From Gigaspora margarita (taxonomy: Eukaryota > Glomeromycota > Glomeromycetes > Diversisporales > Gigasporaceae), in NCBI GenBank assembly GCA_009809945.1, contig WTPW01000673.1:106940-170939 (forward strand): a DNA stretch of 64,000 bases. Reading direction: 5' to 3'. The notes under the pieces are model-generated. The model searched no databases. It was given only the letters and a program-made list of their open reading frames with translations, and was not told the DNA's origin. This document shows positions 22,976-34,290 of this stretch, piece after piece (the first letter of the stretch is position 1; every line of letters begins with the position of its first letter). The position numbers were made by a program, and so were the translations under genes.

Positions 22976-24176
22976 ATAATAGAATAAAAATTATCTGATT
23001 CTTCATTGTCCGATTCTTATTGCGTTTTGTAAAAAGATGTGGCCTCTCAGATTACGATGCTATGTAAGAAACAGATTTTCTTTTTTTTTTTTTTGATTTA
23101 AGAATCATAAAGATTTTAAATAAAATATATTAAACATCTATTTCAATGTGATAATATTCTTATTTTCTTTAACAATGTTTTTTTTTGCATAGCAATGACT
23201 TGAGATAGCGTATGATTTATCTACATTATCAGTTATATGATAACTATTCAATATTATAGGTTGCAAACCTTCTATATACTAGTAAAAGTTTTGTAAACAA
23301 AATGTTGAAAATATATAGAAGATGGGAAACTGTAACTAATCCTTTGAATCTATTGGGTAATGGTAAAGTGCTATCTTTTGACGAATATATTTTCACTAGT
23401 TCAGTTTGATTAATATCGTATAAATACATGTTTTGCAGCAGTTCGTAGAATATTTTTGCTTAGTACAACTCACACCCTATTAATTAGCCAGTTTTTGAGA
23501 TAAATGTATGCATAGGTGTAAAACACCATAAATGCGTTTTAGTAGAATTCATATGTTTTATATTTAATTTATTAACAAATTAGAAACATTATATCAGAAT
23601 AAATAGTAAAAAGTTTTAGGTTTTCTTACTTAATAAATTATTTATTTTTATGTCTAATGTAAATTGCAAAGGTTATAGATCCAAATGCTTCAATAATAAT
23701 CCGGTCAAATATTTGGAGAATCAGACTGCCATTAGTGAAGAATAGCAGAAAATTTTATAAACATATCAAAAATATTATAGGCAATATGTATCATAAAATA
23801 AATGTGTACAATGCACTGAAATAAATATTATAATATTAATTGAATCATCGACTTAATGACTATACATATATTAGTCTATTGTTCTTGTTTAAAAATGGCC
23901 TGATAATTTGATAATTAAAAATCACTATGACTTTTAGTAAGGCATTGTAGTTTGTTAATTTCAGAACTTATTATTAGTACCAGTTTTAGCAGCATTGATA
24001 CACTTAATAATTTCATCATATAAAAGTGTACTAAAATTAAAAATGTTGCTAAAATCAAATTGCTAAAAGTTTATTAATATGATTAATAATATGTTTGATC
24101 ATTTTGCTTATATTAAATATTAGATTTAATGAAGATTATAAAATATTTATATTGCTTAAATAGTTTAAGCCAAACT
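22976..24176. other. Intergenic, no gene seen
   Basis: AT-rich spacer between the LRR remnant and the kinase. It contains one copy of a dispersed repeat (23447-23550). The small ORF at 23244-23429 is not conserved with anything I recognise. Confidence 0.5.
23447..23550. repeat. Dispersed repeat of about 100 bp, second copy at 26897-26985
   Basis: Both copies read AGAATATTTTTxCTTAG, then CTCACACC, then a spacer and ATAGGTGTAAAACACCAT, ending in GTTTTTAGTA-like sequence. The second part also appears inverted at 4682-4713 and 4986-5018. It looks like the end of an old MITE family. Confidence 0.55.
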
Positions 24177-25724
24177 TTAAACCGAATTTTTATACCCTAA
24201 AAGTGCTTCAATCTTATCTGTTTCAATTGTTTCACTTTTACTAGATATCCCATGAATAGCCTCAATAATAATATTTGAGTCAATAATTTTACTTTTTTTG
24301 GATAAAAGATTCGGAGTTGTGTTTAATTCCGGAAATGTATATTTTCCATTAATAATTTCATTCTTTTTTGTTAGAAAAAAGTTACAAAGTACTGATGCCC
24401 CTGGTCTAAGTGAAGCGTCTGCATCCCAACATTCTTTCATCAATTTTTCATAATCGTTAGGAGTTCCAGAAATAATTGTTGGCCGCAATCCGAAGAAAAT
24501 ATCAGTGGCAAGATCAGTATCATAGTCTCGATCATTAAAAGGATGGCGTCTTGATGTAAGTACCCACATAATTATTCCTATACTATATATATCGGATGCA
24601 GTTGTATAACCTCTGCCAATTAATGCTTCTGGTGCAACATATGGCATGATTCCGAAAGTTTGTCCCTTATCAGTTGGTCCACAAAATCCTAAATCACACA
24701 ATAACCACCTTTTTCCATCTAATAAGATATTACCAGGGTGAAGATCTCTATGTACCATATTATTATTATGAATTACTTCAATAGCAGAAGCTACGTTAAA
24801 AAGCAAGGAATACCTATCTAACCAAGTAAGCTTAGAATTGTTTTTTAAAAAATTATTTAGATCTCCATCAAGTGCAATTCTTAAAATTAACATGAAATCT
24901 TTACTTATTGGATGTTTTGTCATACCGAAACAATTAATAAGTGACGTAGATAAATTATTCTTTGAAATTTCAAGATAAGCAAGTGCCTGAAAATGCAGAA
25001 TTTACTATGTAAAAAAAAAACTTTCAATATAACAAATTAATATAGTCAAGACAAACCTCTTTGAAAAAAATATCATTGGGGTCGCTAGAATCATTTAGAG
25101 CTTTTAAAACGACATATTGAGACCCAGATCTTAAGAATTTTCGATCATGTTCATCCCAGTCAGTAATCCAACCACCCATCCAAGTAGCGGTGTAAATAAC
25201 TGAAAATCCACCTTTTGATTTATACTTAACATCATCAAATTTTTCATAAGGTACCCATTCAATCATATCAGCTGGTTTCGAAAAATTTTTGAGTTGAAAA
25301 TCTTGAATGAGTTTATCGATCATTGGATTTTCGGATGTCCAATGATTGAAATTTGACTGAATATATTGGCGAATGCAATCAGTGCAACAATGGTCTGCAA
25401 ATATTTCAGACTGACAATATATACATAACGTATTTAGCTTAACACTCTCTATTTTCCTTGACTTCATGTATAAACTTATAATATGCTCTTTTTCTTCAGG
25501 GTTAAGTTTGAGATTGTCTTGAATGAACTCGACAACATCAAAAGAAATATTTCCTGATCTCACTGCAGTATAAATCTCATCACTAATATCCTTTATCAGA
25601 TCATGGCGTAAAGAGTTAAAATTACTATATATCGGATCCCTAGTAAATAAATGAAAAGAAAGTATTTAAAATTAATAGTTTTCGGAATTATGAATAATAA
25701 TATTTAAGACTTAATTTACATCAT
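24177..25724 (-). CDS. Protein kinase, expanded fungal family, three coding exons
   Basis: Model: exons 25720-25724, 25057-25639 and 24177-24986; the introns are GT-AG, 80 and 70 bp. The first coding exon is only ATGAT and the third base of codon 2 comes from exon 2. This start was chosen because the frame is otherwise closed just upstream and it gives exactly 465 codons plus stop. The N-terminal 140 residues hold a Cys cluster (CIYC at 74-77, CCTDC at 86-90). The kinase domain has the Gly loop SKGGFSVIY (143-151), Lys in VVLKAL (181), the helix-C-like FFKE (196), HRDLHPGN (HRD at 275-277), DLG in place of DFG (294-296), APEA (314) and DIYSIGIIMW. All catalytic residues are present, so a Ser/Thr or Tyr phosphotransferase is expected. 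The family is greatly expanded in Glomeromycotina, often with unknown roles. Confidence 0.85.
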
Positions 25725-26129
25725 CAAAATATTGGATCAAAAGCTGGTCAAATTCGTTCTCAAGTCTAAGTAATAAATCACAAAAAAAGAAAAAAATTAT
25801 ACCCCTATCCGTAAAGGAAATTCTGAGGCAAATTTTTTAAGAAATGCTAGAAGATTAAAATTAAATCTAACATACACAAATTTACGTACGTACGTTCGTA
25901 CGTGCTTTTGCGAGTGATACAAACACAAAAAGGGGTCGCTAATAAATTGGTCTACACAAGATGTATCTCATGGTCAGATTGGCTGATGTAAATAAGATAG
26001 CTGTGCAACGTAGTTGCGCTGTAACCAGGAATGGGAAATACTTTGTTGGTTTTACTAAGTATTGGATTAAATATAGTATAGGTTTTGCCAATTACGGTAT
26101 ATGTTTTTATTGAATTTTCTGTTTTACAA
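25725..26129. other. Upstream region of the kinase gene
   Basis: Probably holds the 5' untranslated exon and promoter. An open stretch at 25722-25850 (minus) could be an upstream exon but does not join in frame with exon 2. No clear promoter element was recognised. Confidence 0.4.
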
Positions 26130-26600
26130 GTTTTTGTATATTAAAGTTTTACAGTCCATCTTAGATTATATTCATACAAATACCAATCAGGGGTTATTTC
26201 ATTAAAAGTTTTAAAAATATTTCGTATTGTTCATGTTCAATGAGCGTGGTTCTCCTGAAAGTGACGGAAGCTTTTCCATACATCCATATCTTTGAAAGTG
26301 CTTGAGAATCCGACTTACGATCGATATGCTAACACCTAAGTGTTGGCAATTTTTCGAAATGATAGGCCTTCTAAATTGTTTTTTCAACTATTTCCCAGCA
26401 AAAATGCTTTGAAAGTATTTCTGTATTCAACCAAGATACAAATATTCAATGATATTTATTTTAGTCACCTGATCTTAAATTACGACATATATCAATTTTA
26501 TTGAATCTACATATTATGCCGAAATTACAAATTTAATCGAATCGGCTGGCTAATTTTTATCAGGTGTTCCAGGAATTATGAAAATAGCTGTAACAAATTT
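26130..26600 (-). pseudogene. Decayed Tc1/mariner-type transposase N-terminus
   Basis: Minus-strand translation gives RRPIISKNCQHLGVSISIVSRILKHFQRYGCMEKLPSLSG in short blocks followed by PRSLNMNNTKYF. This is the helix-turn-helix and GRPRxL-type linker of Tc1/mariner transposases. Stops interrupt it and the DDE catalytic part is missing. It is a paralogue of 1090-1570 and is the better preserved copy. Confidence 0.6.
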
Positions 26601-26609
26601 TTACATTAG

Positions 26610-26841
26610 GCTAAGCAAAGTTAATTTTTTTGGTTCTCAAAAACCAGCCGGGTCAAATTTTGCTGAACTTGAGAAAAAAATTTTAAGTATATTTACCATC
26701 CGGGTGGTTTTTTTTTTTTAAATCAAAGAAAAAATTTTCATATAAGTTATAATTTTTTAAAAATAAAATTAAAAGAGGGTGCGGGTCACTTTTTTTAAAG
26801 ATTTTATGTTATGAGAACCAAAAAATTAACTTAATATGGCC
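26610..26841. mobile_element. PIF/Harbinger-like MITE (GGCC ends, TTA duplication)
   Basis: The left end GGCTAAGCAAAGTTAATTTT and the right end AAAATTAACTTAATATGGCC are inverted repeats that continue into TTTGGTTCTCA and TGAGAACCAAA. TTA flanks both sides (26607-26609, 26842-26844). It belongs with 42198-42554 and 63960-64000, which share the AAAGTTAATTTTTC terminal motif. Confidence 0.7.
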
Positions 26842-26984
26842 TTAGGGTTAATACTTATAATTAGGATTAGATTTTGGAAGGGTTTTTGGGGGCATAGAAT
26901 ATTTTTACTTAGAACACCTCACACCTTTTGAAATAATGTATGTATAGGTGTAAAAAACCATAGGTGAGTTTTTAGTAAAATTCT

Positions 26985-27541
26985 GATTAATACATATCAC
27001 AAAGTTTTATATTAGAAGATAAAATCTTGGGGATGTTTATAAATTAAAAAATAATTTGAGAAAATCCTGTACTGAATCTTGGAAAAAATAATAATTATAT
27101 CACCGTGACTTTGGAAAAAAACACACAGTACAAAAGGTACCAACAAAGGTCGTTAAAATTATTAGGCAATTTACTGAATTAAATAGAGAACTGATAAAAC
27201 ATATAAAAAGTGTTTATTAATTTAACATCTTAAAAAAGTTAATCAAGTTTACTAATAATTGTAATTAAACATTCTAGCTGTGGACTTGTAAAGAATTATG
27301 ATTATGATATTTGTTTTATCGAAAGAAATGATTGGTACTTCTGCGTGGCACATATTAACCAATCATTTGCCCCGACAAAACAAATTTCAAAAATTAAAAG
27401 TTGCATGCCTAATGTCTAAATTCATTAATAACAGCTAATCCAAAAACATATTCAGTGTTTCATTTATCGCTATCGTTATTACCGGTACATAAGATATAAA
27501 ATTTCTTTTTGAATAAATCTGGCAAAAGTAAAATTTGACGG
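26985..27541. other. Intergenic, 3' of the TPR gene
   Basis: AT-rich spacer with no ORF or repeat of note. It must carry the 3' end of the minus-strand TPR transcript. Confidence 0.5.
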
Positions 27542-30500
27542 TTAAATATTTGTCGAGCATATTTGTGAAATTTTGTCAAAATTTTCATCCGCTAATACAT
27601 TATAATCTGCAATGGACTCTTTATAACATTTTAATTTCGCATATGTTCTTGCTCGATAAATTAGTGCTTCGTAATTATCTGGCTTAATTTTCAGTGCTTT
27701 ACTTAAATCTGCAAGAGATTCATTGTAATAGCCATTTATGTAATATAATTTTCCACGAGCTAGTAATGCTTTTACATCATTTAAATTATTTTCCAATATA
27801 TTGTTACAAAATGTAAGTGCCTCTTCATAATGATGCGCATTATTATGTGCTAATGATTGCATTTCCAAGATTTCAGGGTTACTGGGATCAAGTTCCAATG
27901 ATATAAATGAATCTGTAAAAGCTTTTTTAAAATCTTTAAGCGATGCATAGGTTTTTCTGCGAGATTGATAAATAAGATGATTGAATGGTTGCAGTTCCAA
28001 AGCTTTATTGAAATCTGTAAGGGACTCATCGTATCGATTAAGGAAACGGTAGGTCTCTCCACGAAGTACCAAGGCCATGACATTAGTTGGGTTAATACTC
28101 AATACTTTGCTGAAGTTTGTAAGAGACTCATAATAATTTTGGCATAATAGATAAACTTCTCCCTGAGTGATTAGGAATGATACGTTATTTGGTTCTAGCT
28201 CCAAAACCTTATTTAAATCTACAAGAGAATTTTCAAAGTGTTCTAAACGAAAATGATTATCTCCCCGTGACTTTAGTGCATATATATTATTTGGTTCCAA
28301 TTCCAAAGCTCGATTTAAATCGTGTAATGATTTATCAAAATTATTCATCAACCGATAAACTATTCCTCTATTTGTTAAGATAAAGGCATTATTCGGTTTA
28401 TCTTTTAATTCTCTGTCTAAGTCTGCGAGAGATTGATATAGTTCCTCACAAATTTTTAATTTAGATGTATGATATCTTTCAATTTCAAATACTTTACATA
28501 AATCACCACAAGATTTATCAAAAAGCTCCATTCTAATATATGTAATAGCGCGAATTTTCAATGCTATAGTATTTTCAGGCTCTATTTCTAATGCTTTGCT
28601 TAAATACTGAAATGATTTATCGTACTGATTAATTGCTTGGTAAAGTTTTCCAACTTTATATAGAATATTTACCTCATCAGAGTTGATTTCTAATTTCATG
28701 ATCAGACCATGTAGAATAGTTTTAATTTCATTTGATAATTTATCATGCATTTCCAATATGTATTCATTATCTGGTTCGATTTCTAAGACTTTATCCAAAT
28801 CAGCCAGGGAGTTATTAAAATAGTTCATTTTTAAATATGTAGTGGATCGTTCTACTAAAATTGAAGCATTGTTTGGATCTATATCTAACGCCTTGTTTAA
28901 ATCTTGAAGCGAATCATTAAATAAATTAATCATAGAATAAAGTTTTCCACGCATGTGCAAGATAGAAATATCATCAGGTTTCATGTTAAGAGCTTTACTC
29001 AAATCAACAATCGAATTATCATAACGTTTCATTAACAGATTAAGTTCTCCACGCATTTTTAGAATAAAGAAATCGTGTGGATCCATCACTAATGCTAAGG
29101 TTAAGTCTTCAAGTGATTCCTCATAGTATTTCATTTCAAAATATAATTCTCCACGTTTCTTTAAAATAGAGATATTATTTGGATCTGCCTCCAATGAATT
29201 GCTTAAAACGTTAAGAGATTTCTTGTAATCTGCTAGAATCACATTAAGTTTATCGCGCACTTCCAATAAAGATGAATTATTAGGTTCAATTCCTAGAGCT
29301 TTATGTAAATCTGAATAAGCTTCATAGAAACATTTCATTTTAATATATAATTCTGCACGCATTTTCAAAATAATAACATCATCTGGTTTAATTTCTAATG
29401 ATTTGCTTAAATCATTAAGTGAATCCTTATAGCGATTCATCAACTGATAAAGTTCTCCACGTATTTTTAGAATTGAAGTATCATTTGGGTTTATTTTTAA
29501 TGCGCTATTTAAATCTAAAATTGACTTTTCATAGTCACCTGACTTCATGTAACAACGTCCGCGCAAAGTTAATGCGGATATATTGATTGGATTGATTTCT
29601 AACACCTTATTTAAATCCAAAAGGGACTTATCTAAACTATTTAATTCAAAATAAATATGTCCTCGTGATATCAATCCGAACACATTATTAGGGTCGATTT
29701 CTAAAGCTTTGTTAAAATCATTAAGAGATAATTCATATTGTTTAAGCTCTAAATAAACTTTTCCACGAATCCTTAAAGTGGATGTATCATTTGGCTCAAT
29801 ATTTATTACTTTGTTTAAATCTTCAATAGATTCATCGTAAAGTTTAAGCAACCTGTAGGTTTCCGCACGAATTCTTAGAGAAAGAATTTTATTTGGTTCA
29901 ATTTTCAATGATTTGTCCAAGTCTGTAAAAGATTCTTCATAACGTTCCAACATTCGATATGTATCTCCACGTAAAGCTAATAACGATGGATTATTTGGTT
30001 CAATCTCTAACATTTTGCTTAATTTTAAAAGAGATTGTTCATGGTGATTTAATTTGAGATAAGAAATTCCATGAGATTTTGAAAGTGATTGTTGAATTTT
30101 TGAGGCATTATTTCGATCATTACTTTCTTGGATTTTTAATCGAGTTTTTAATGCAAGGTTATCGTTGGGATCAATTTCCAATGCCCGATTTACATCATCA
30201 AATGCCTTGTCGTAAAAGCCCAATTTGCGGTAAACTTCGGCTCGTACGGCTAATAAATTAGCATCATTTTGTCTATTTTTTAGCACTTTGTTAAAATCTT
30301 CAAGAGCATCTTCATATCTATTTAGCATGCGGTAACAGTCGCCTCGAGATACTAATATTTAATAACTATCAGGCTTTATTTCTAAAGCTTTATTAAGGTC
30401 TTCAAGTTCTTTTTCATAACATTCTGATGTATTAAAAATAGTTGCTCTAGCGAGTAACGCAATTATATTGTTTGGATCTATTTCTATTGATTTATTTATA

Positions 30501-31550
30501 TCTTCAAGTGCTTTTTTATTGTTATCAAGCAATGGTTTCCGATAAAGATCACCGCTATCTTTAATCGCTGACGTAATATCTTTTCTTGGATCCAATTCTT
30601 TTGTTTCGATCAGATTCTCAAGTGCTTTCTGATCTAATGATAAAAGGTTGTATGCAAATCCTCGAAAAAGTAACGCTTGGTCGTTTTTAGGATTTATTTC
30701 TAATGATTTAGTTAAATCTTCAACTGCCTCTTTGCAACGCATCAAAAAACAATAAGATTGTCCTCTTAATGCAAGCGCATCAGAATTATTTGTGTCAAAT
30801 TCTAATACTTTAGATAAATCTTCAACAGCTTTTTCAAAATTTTTAAGATTATAATAAACCAATCCTCGAATAAGAAATGCGCTAATTTTGGTTGGATCTA
30901 TTTCTATTGCTTCATTTAAATCTGTAAGAGCTTCGGTATAACGTTTCGATAAATTATAAAATTGTACTCTTTGAACTAATGCATCGAAACGTATTCGTGT
31001 AATTACTTTGTTCGGTTCCATTTCTAATATACCGTTAAAATCTTTAAAAGACTCTTCTTGACGACTAAGCGAAAGATAGGCTTGTCCACGAATGAACAAC
31101 GCTTGAGGGTTTTGAGGCTGGATTACTAATGCCTTGGTTGAATCCGTGACTGCGTCCTCATGGCGGTTTAAAAAATTATAAACTAGCCCCCTATATATTA
31201 ACGAAGATGCACGATTTGGTTCAATTTTTAGTGCATTACTGAAGTATTCAATCGATCTATCATATTGACCCTGATCAATATAATCTAATCCTCGCAATTC
31301 ATATTCCGAAGACGTATATTCGTGCACGTTATCCAAATCATTATTATTCTCGCCAGTTGCATGGATATGCAAAGGAGTTGAGCAAGTTGATGTATCTAAA
31401 ACATCACGTAAATCCGAATCTGCGATCTAATAATGATAATAACAACATCAACAAAAAGAACATAATATTCTTCTATACTTAATAAATGAATTATTAATGC
31501 TTTTTTACTATTAAAAAATTCTGTTCATCAAATTCGTGATTTTCTTCCAT
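27542..31550 (-). CDS. Giant tetratricopeptide-repeat protein, one in-frame TAA
   Basis: Model: exon 1 31509-31550 (starts MEENHEFDEQNF), an 82-bp GT-AG intron, and exon 2 27542-31426. The joined frame is 1,309 codons including the stop. Almost all of it is 34-residue TPR units of the form ALEIxPNNxxALxxRGxxYxxLxxYxxSLxDLNK, about 35 in number. No signal peptide, membrane segment or catalytic domain is seen. TPR solenoids are protein-binding scaffolds, so a cytosolic adaptor role is inferred. A single TAA at 30359-30361 (codon 370) breaks the frame in the loop between two repeats. The next repeat continues in the same frame as ILVSRGDCYRMLNRYEDAL. The rest is intact, so this is either a recent null allele or a sequence error. 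If real, translation would give a 369-residue fragment. The donor site GTAAAA is weak and the exon 1 call is tentative. Confidence 0.75.
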
Positions 31551-32014
31551 TTTTTTAAATCATTCAATTACGAAAATAAAATTGAAAAAGTTAAAACTCT
31601 GATTATATATCATTGATTTGTAAGAGTAACAGAACAGATAGAATTTTTAAAATTGTCAAACAAACATATCCTTATCATACGTTTCACTGGGAAGACAAGT
31701 TTCGAAATCTAGTGCTTTGTACATACGTACTTACATGCCAAAAAACATAGTGAAACAAATTGTGTGTTGCATCTAATGGAATTACATTACTCCGATAATG
31801 AAGTGGTGGGACGAACCAAGCATATCCATGTTTGAGGGTTACAGACTTATTATTATACGTATCGGCATAATATATTGAGTCGATGAAGATTGAGTTGAAA
31901 GATTAAGTACAACACTGAATTTAAGCACTTTTTTATCATTGCATATCTATTCTTTTTCCTTCATTAGCATCTATCATTATAGATTTTCAAATATGATATA
32001 TAGTTTTTTTGACC
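31551..32014. other. Upstream region of the TPR gene
   Basis: AT-rich spacer that should hold the TPR gene promoter. No motif could be assigned with confidence. Confidence 0.4.
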
Positions 32015-32022
32015 CGTGAGAC

Positions 32023-32452
32023 TAGTGTTTGTAGTCGATCATTATTTATCGACTAGACTAAGTCGATATTTAAAAATCAGCTTAGCCGGCTAAGTTAGAG
32101 TCGATCGTTCTAGGCAGGGTTGGCAATGGAGCCAATGGAGCTCAATAGTTGCGCGAATAGAGCTCAAAAAACTAGTATCCATTGCCTCCATTCAGAGCTC
32201 CATTGGCTCCATTCACAGCTCCATTGGGCTCCATTGAGCTCCATTGCCAACCCTGGTTCTAGGTTAAGCTTCGGGTATTAACCTTGCTCGTTTTTTTGTT
32301 TGTTGATTTTCTTTTCGGAATTTTTCGGATCCTACTAAGAGGATGTAATATAAACCACCTAAATTTGATTGGTTACTGTAATTTTTAATATAATCTAACA
32401 TAAAATCGTTTAGCCGGCTAAGTCGATAAAAATCGATTAACTACAAACACTA
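32023..32452. mobile_element. hAT-type MITE with 8-bp duplication CGTGAGAC
   Basis: The ends are TAGTGTTTGTAGTCGAT and the inverse ATCGATTAACTACAAACACTA. The flanks are CGTGAGAC at 32015-32022 and 32453-32460. The subterminal parts contain TTAGCCGGCTAA and TCGAT repeats. Another hAT MITE is nested within. The right end is part of a larger palindrome (32378-32823). Confidence 0.85.
32115..32255. mobile_element. Nested hAT-type MITE (141 bp)
   Basis: The ends CAGGGTTGGCAATGGAGC and GCTCCATTGCCAACCCTG are perfect inverted repeats. The target duplication is GTTCTAGG (32107-32114, 32256-32263). The interior consists of repeated GCTCCATT. It inserted after the element that surrounds it. Confidence 0.9.
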
Positions 32453-32823
32453 CGTGAGACCTTTTTTTGAATATTAAAAAACCTTTATCAGACACGTCCT
32501 ATGTGATCACCGAACGATTTCCGCGTAACAAAGTTACGCAGAATCATTCAGTGCTTACGTCAGACATCGGATAGCAAAGTTAACAGTCGAGTCTTTAATA
32601 ATACTAAAGACTCGACTGATAACTTTGCTATCCGAAATGTCTGACGTAAGCACTGAATGATTCTGCGTAACTTTGTTACGCGGAAATCGTTCGGTGATCA
32701 CATAGGACGTGTCTGATAAAGGTTTTTTAATATTCAAAAAAAGGTCTCACGTAGTGTTTGTAGTTAGTCGATTTTTATCGACTTAGCCGGCTAAACGATT
32801 TTATGTTTGATTATATTAAAAAC
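32378..32823. repeat. Large palindrome with about 220-bp arms
   Basis: The centre is near 32600 (GTCTTTAATAATACTAAAGAC). The arms are almost identical and include, in inverted form, the right terminus of the hAT MITE (TAGTGTTTGTAGTT...) on both sides. The ORF at 32555-32737 on the minus strand lies across the fold and is not a gene. Confidence 0.85.
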
Positions 32824-33776
32824 TAGGTATTAGATCCAGGCATTGTCCTAGGGCTTCAACTTAATCTCAAATTGGTTTTAAATTAAAATTATATGGAGTT
32901 ATTACTTTTTTTTATAAATTTATTATAATATAATTTATAAGTAATGGCAATTTATAAATTTAGATAATTTTTTAAATTTAAGGCTTAAGTATTAGGCAAA
33001 ACGTCGCATCAGTTGTTAATTGATATATATCTTTTAATTCCACTGATTGAAAAAATAGCTCGGATCTATTTTTAACATTATTGCAGATAAGATGACAAGA
33101 CTATTTCATATGCTTCTTTAATTGCATAAAAATTTTCTCGTCTTGGAGTCATTATAATAACCTTAAAACATTAGTGGAACAAGTATTTAAAACCTTACCT
33201 AGAAAAACAAGCTGCAAAGATCTAGTTTTTTTTTTATTTATTGATTACTTCTTGATTTAAGAACCTTATTTCAGTAGAAATAACATATGAATTTAAATTA
33301 CAACTTAGTTAAGCACTAGATAGTTTTACTGCTGATAAATCAGAAATTTGAATCTTTATTTTACAGTTTGGTATTTGGATGATAGTTAAGCAAATGTTGT
33401 AGGATGACAATTTTATTTGCAGAATTTAAGACTGTATGAAGGTCATTGCTGTAGATGAAATTCTCGGTGAATTAACATATTTAAAAATCAATTCATAGTA
33501 ATAAAACTTAATTTTTGCATTGTATTTCGCAATGAGAAAAAAATATATTGACGTTGCAACAATCAAATCAGAATGTTTCAAATAAAATTAGGGTGCTATA
33601 CGTATGTATGCGCTTTTGTTTTTTTGTTTTTTAATGTTCCTCCGTGTTTTTTGGTTTGCATTTATTAAGAATTAATCTTCATGTAGCAATAATTTGTGTT
33701 TATAAAATTTAATGAACTGCGAAAACTTTAATCCCATACTTTATCTCTTAATTATTTATTATCGTTTAATGTAAAC
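32824..33776. other. AT-rich spacer, no gene seen
   Basis: No ORF, repeat or RNA gene could be supported here. Confidence 0.5.
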
Positions 33777-34290
33777 ATGTCAAATAAAGATTTATTTAAA
33801 CTTTCTTTTGGACAAGAATTCGAATATGCTTCTTTTGAGAACACGACAAGAATCGGTAAAGGAATTTGGGGTTGTATATAGAGCTTATTTAAAAGACATA
33901 AAACAAACAGTGGCTTTGAAGTCTTTAGATTTTGATACTGAACATTCATTTGACAATATTGCAACAGAAGTATGTATTATTTGTTTTTGCTACAGAAGAA
34001 ATTATTCACGTTGCTATTATAAGTTTTAATATTTTAACATTACAAATTATAAGGTTAAATACACTACTAAAGTTAATTACTCAAGGTATGTTAATTTTTA
34101 TAAAACTGATAGATACACATTTCTTAAATATTTAATCATTGAGAAGTCTTTTTAAATTCATAAACTAGGTTCTGAAACAAAAACATATTATATGGTTCTT
34201 CAATACGCAAACAGTGGAGATCTTCGATGTTATTTGAATCCTTTCAACAATAATAGTAAACTGACTCCAAGCGAAAAACTCGAAATCCAA
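33777..34290 (+). pseudogene. Truncated protein kinase fragment
   Basis: The ATG at 33777 opens MSNKDLFKLSFGQEFEYASF and leads into a Gly-loop remnant, RIGKGIWG, where a frameshift occurs. It continues as VVYRAYLKDIKQTVALKSLDF with the ATP-binding Lys in VALKSL. A GTATGT donor follows at about 33970. A later exon (34171-34290) reads TYYMVLQYANSGDLRCYL, the hinge region of such kinases. The catalytic HRD and DFG segments are absent. At about 34240 the sequence passes into the repeated unit shared with 50562 and 62650. Confidence 0.6.

Noticed and set aside
27850-30261. Other ORFs inside the TPR gene on both strands
   Set aside because: Shadows of the 34-residue repeat in other frames.
32555-32737. 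60-codon ORF across a palindrome
   Set aside because: Spans the centre of a foldback; no family resemblance.
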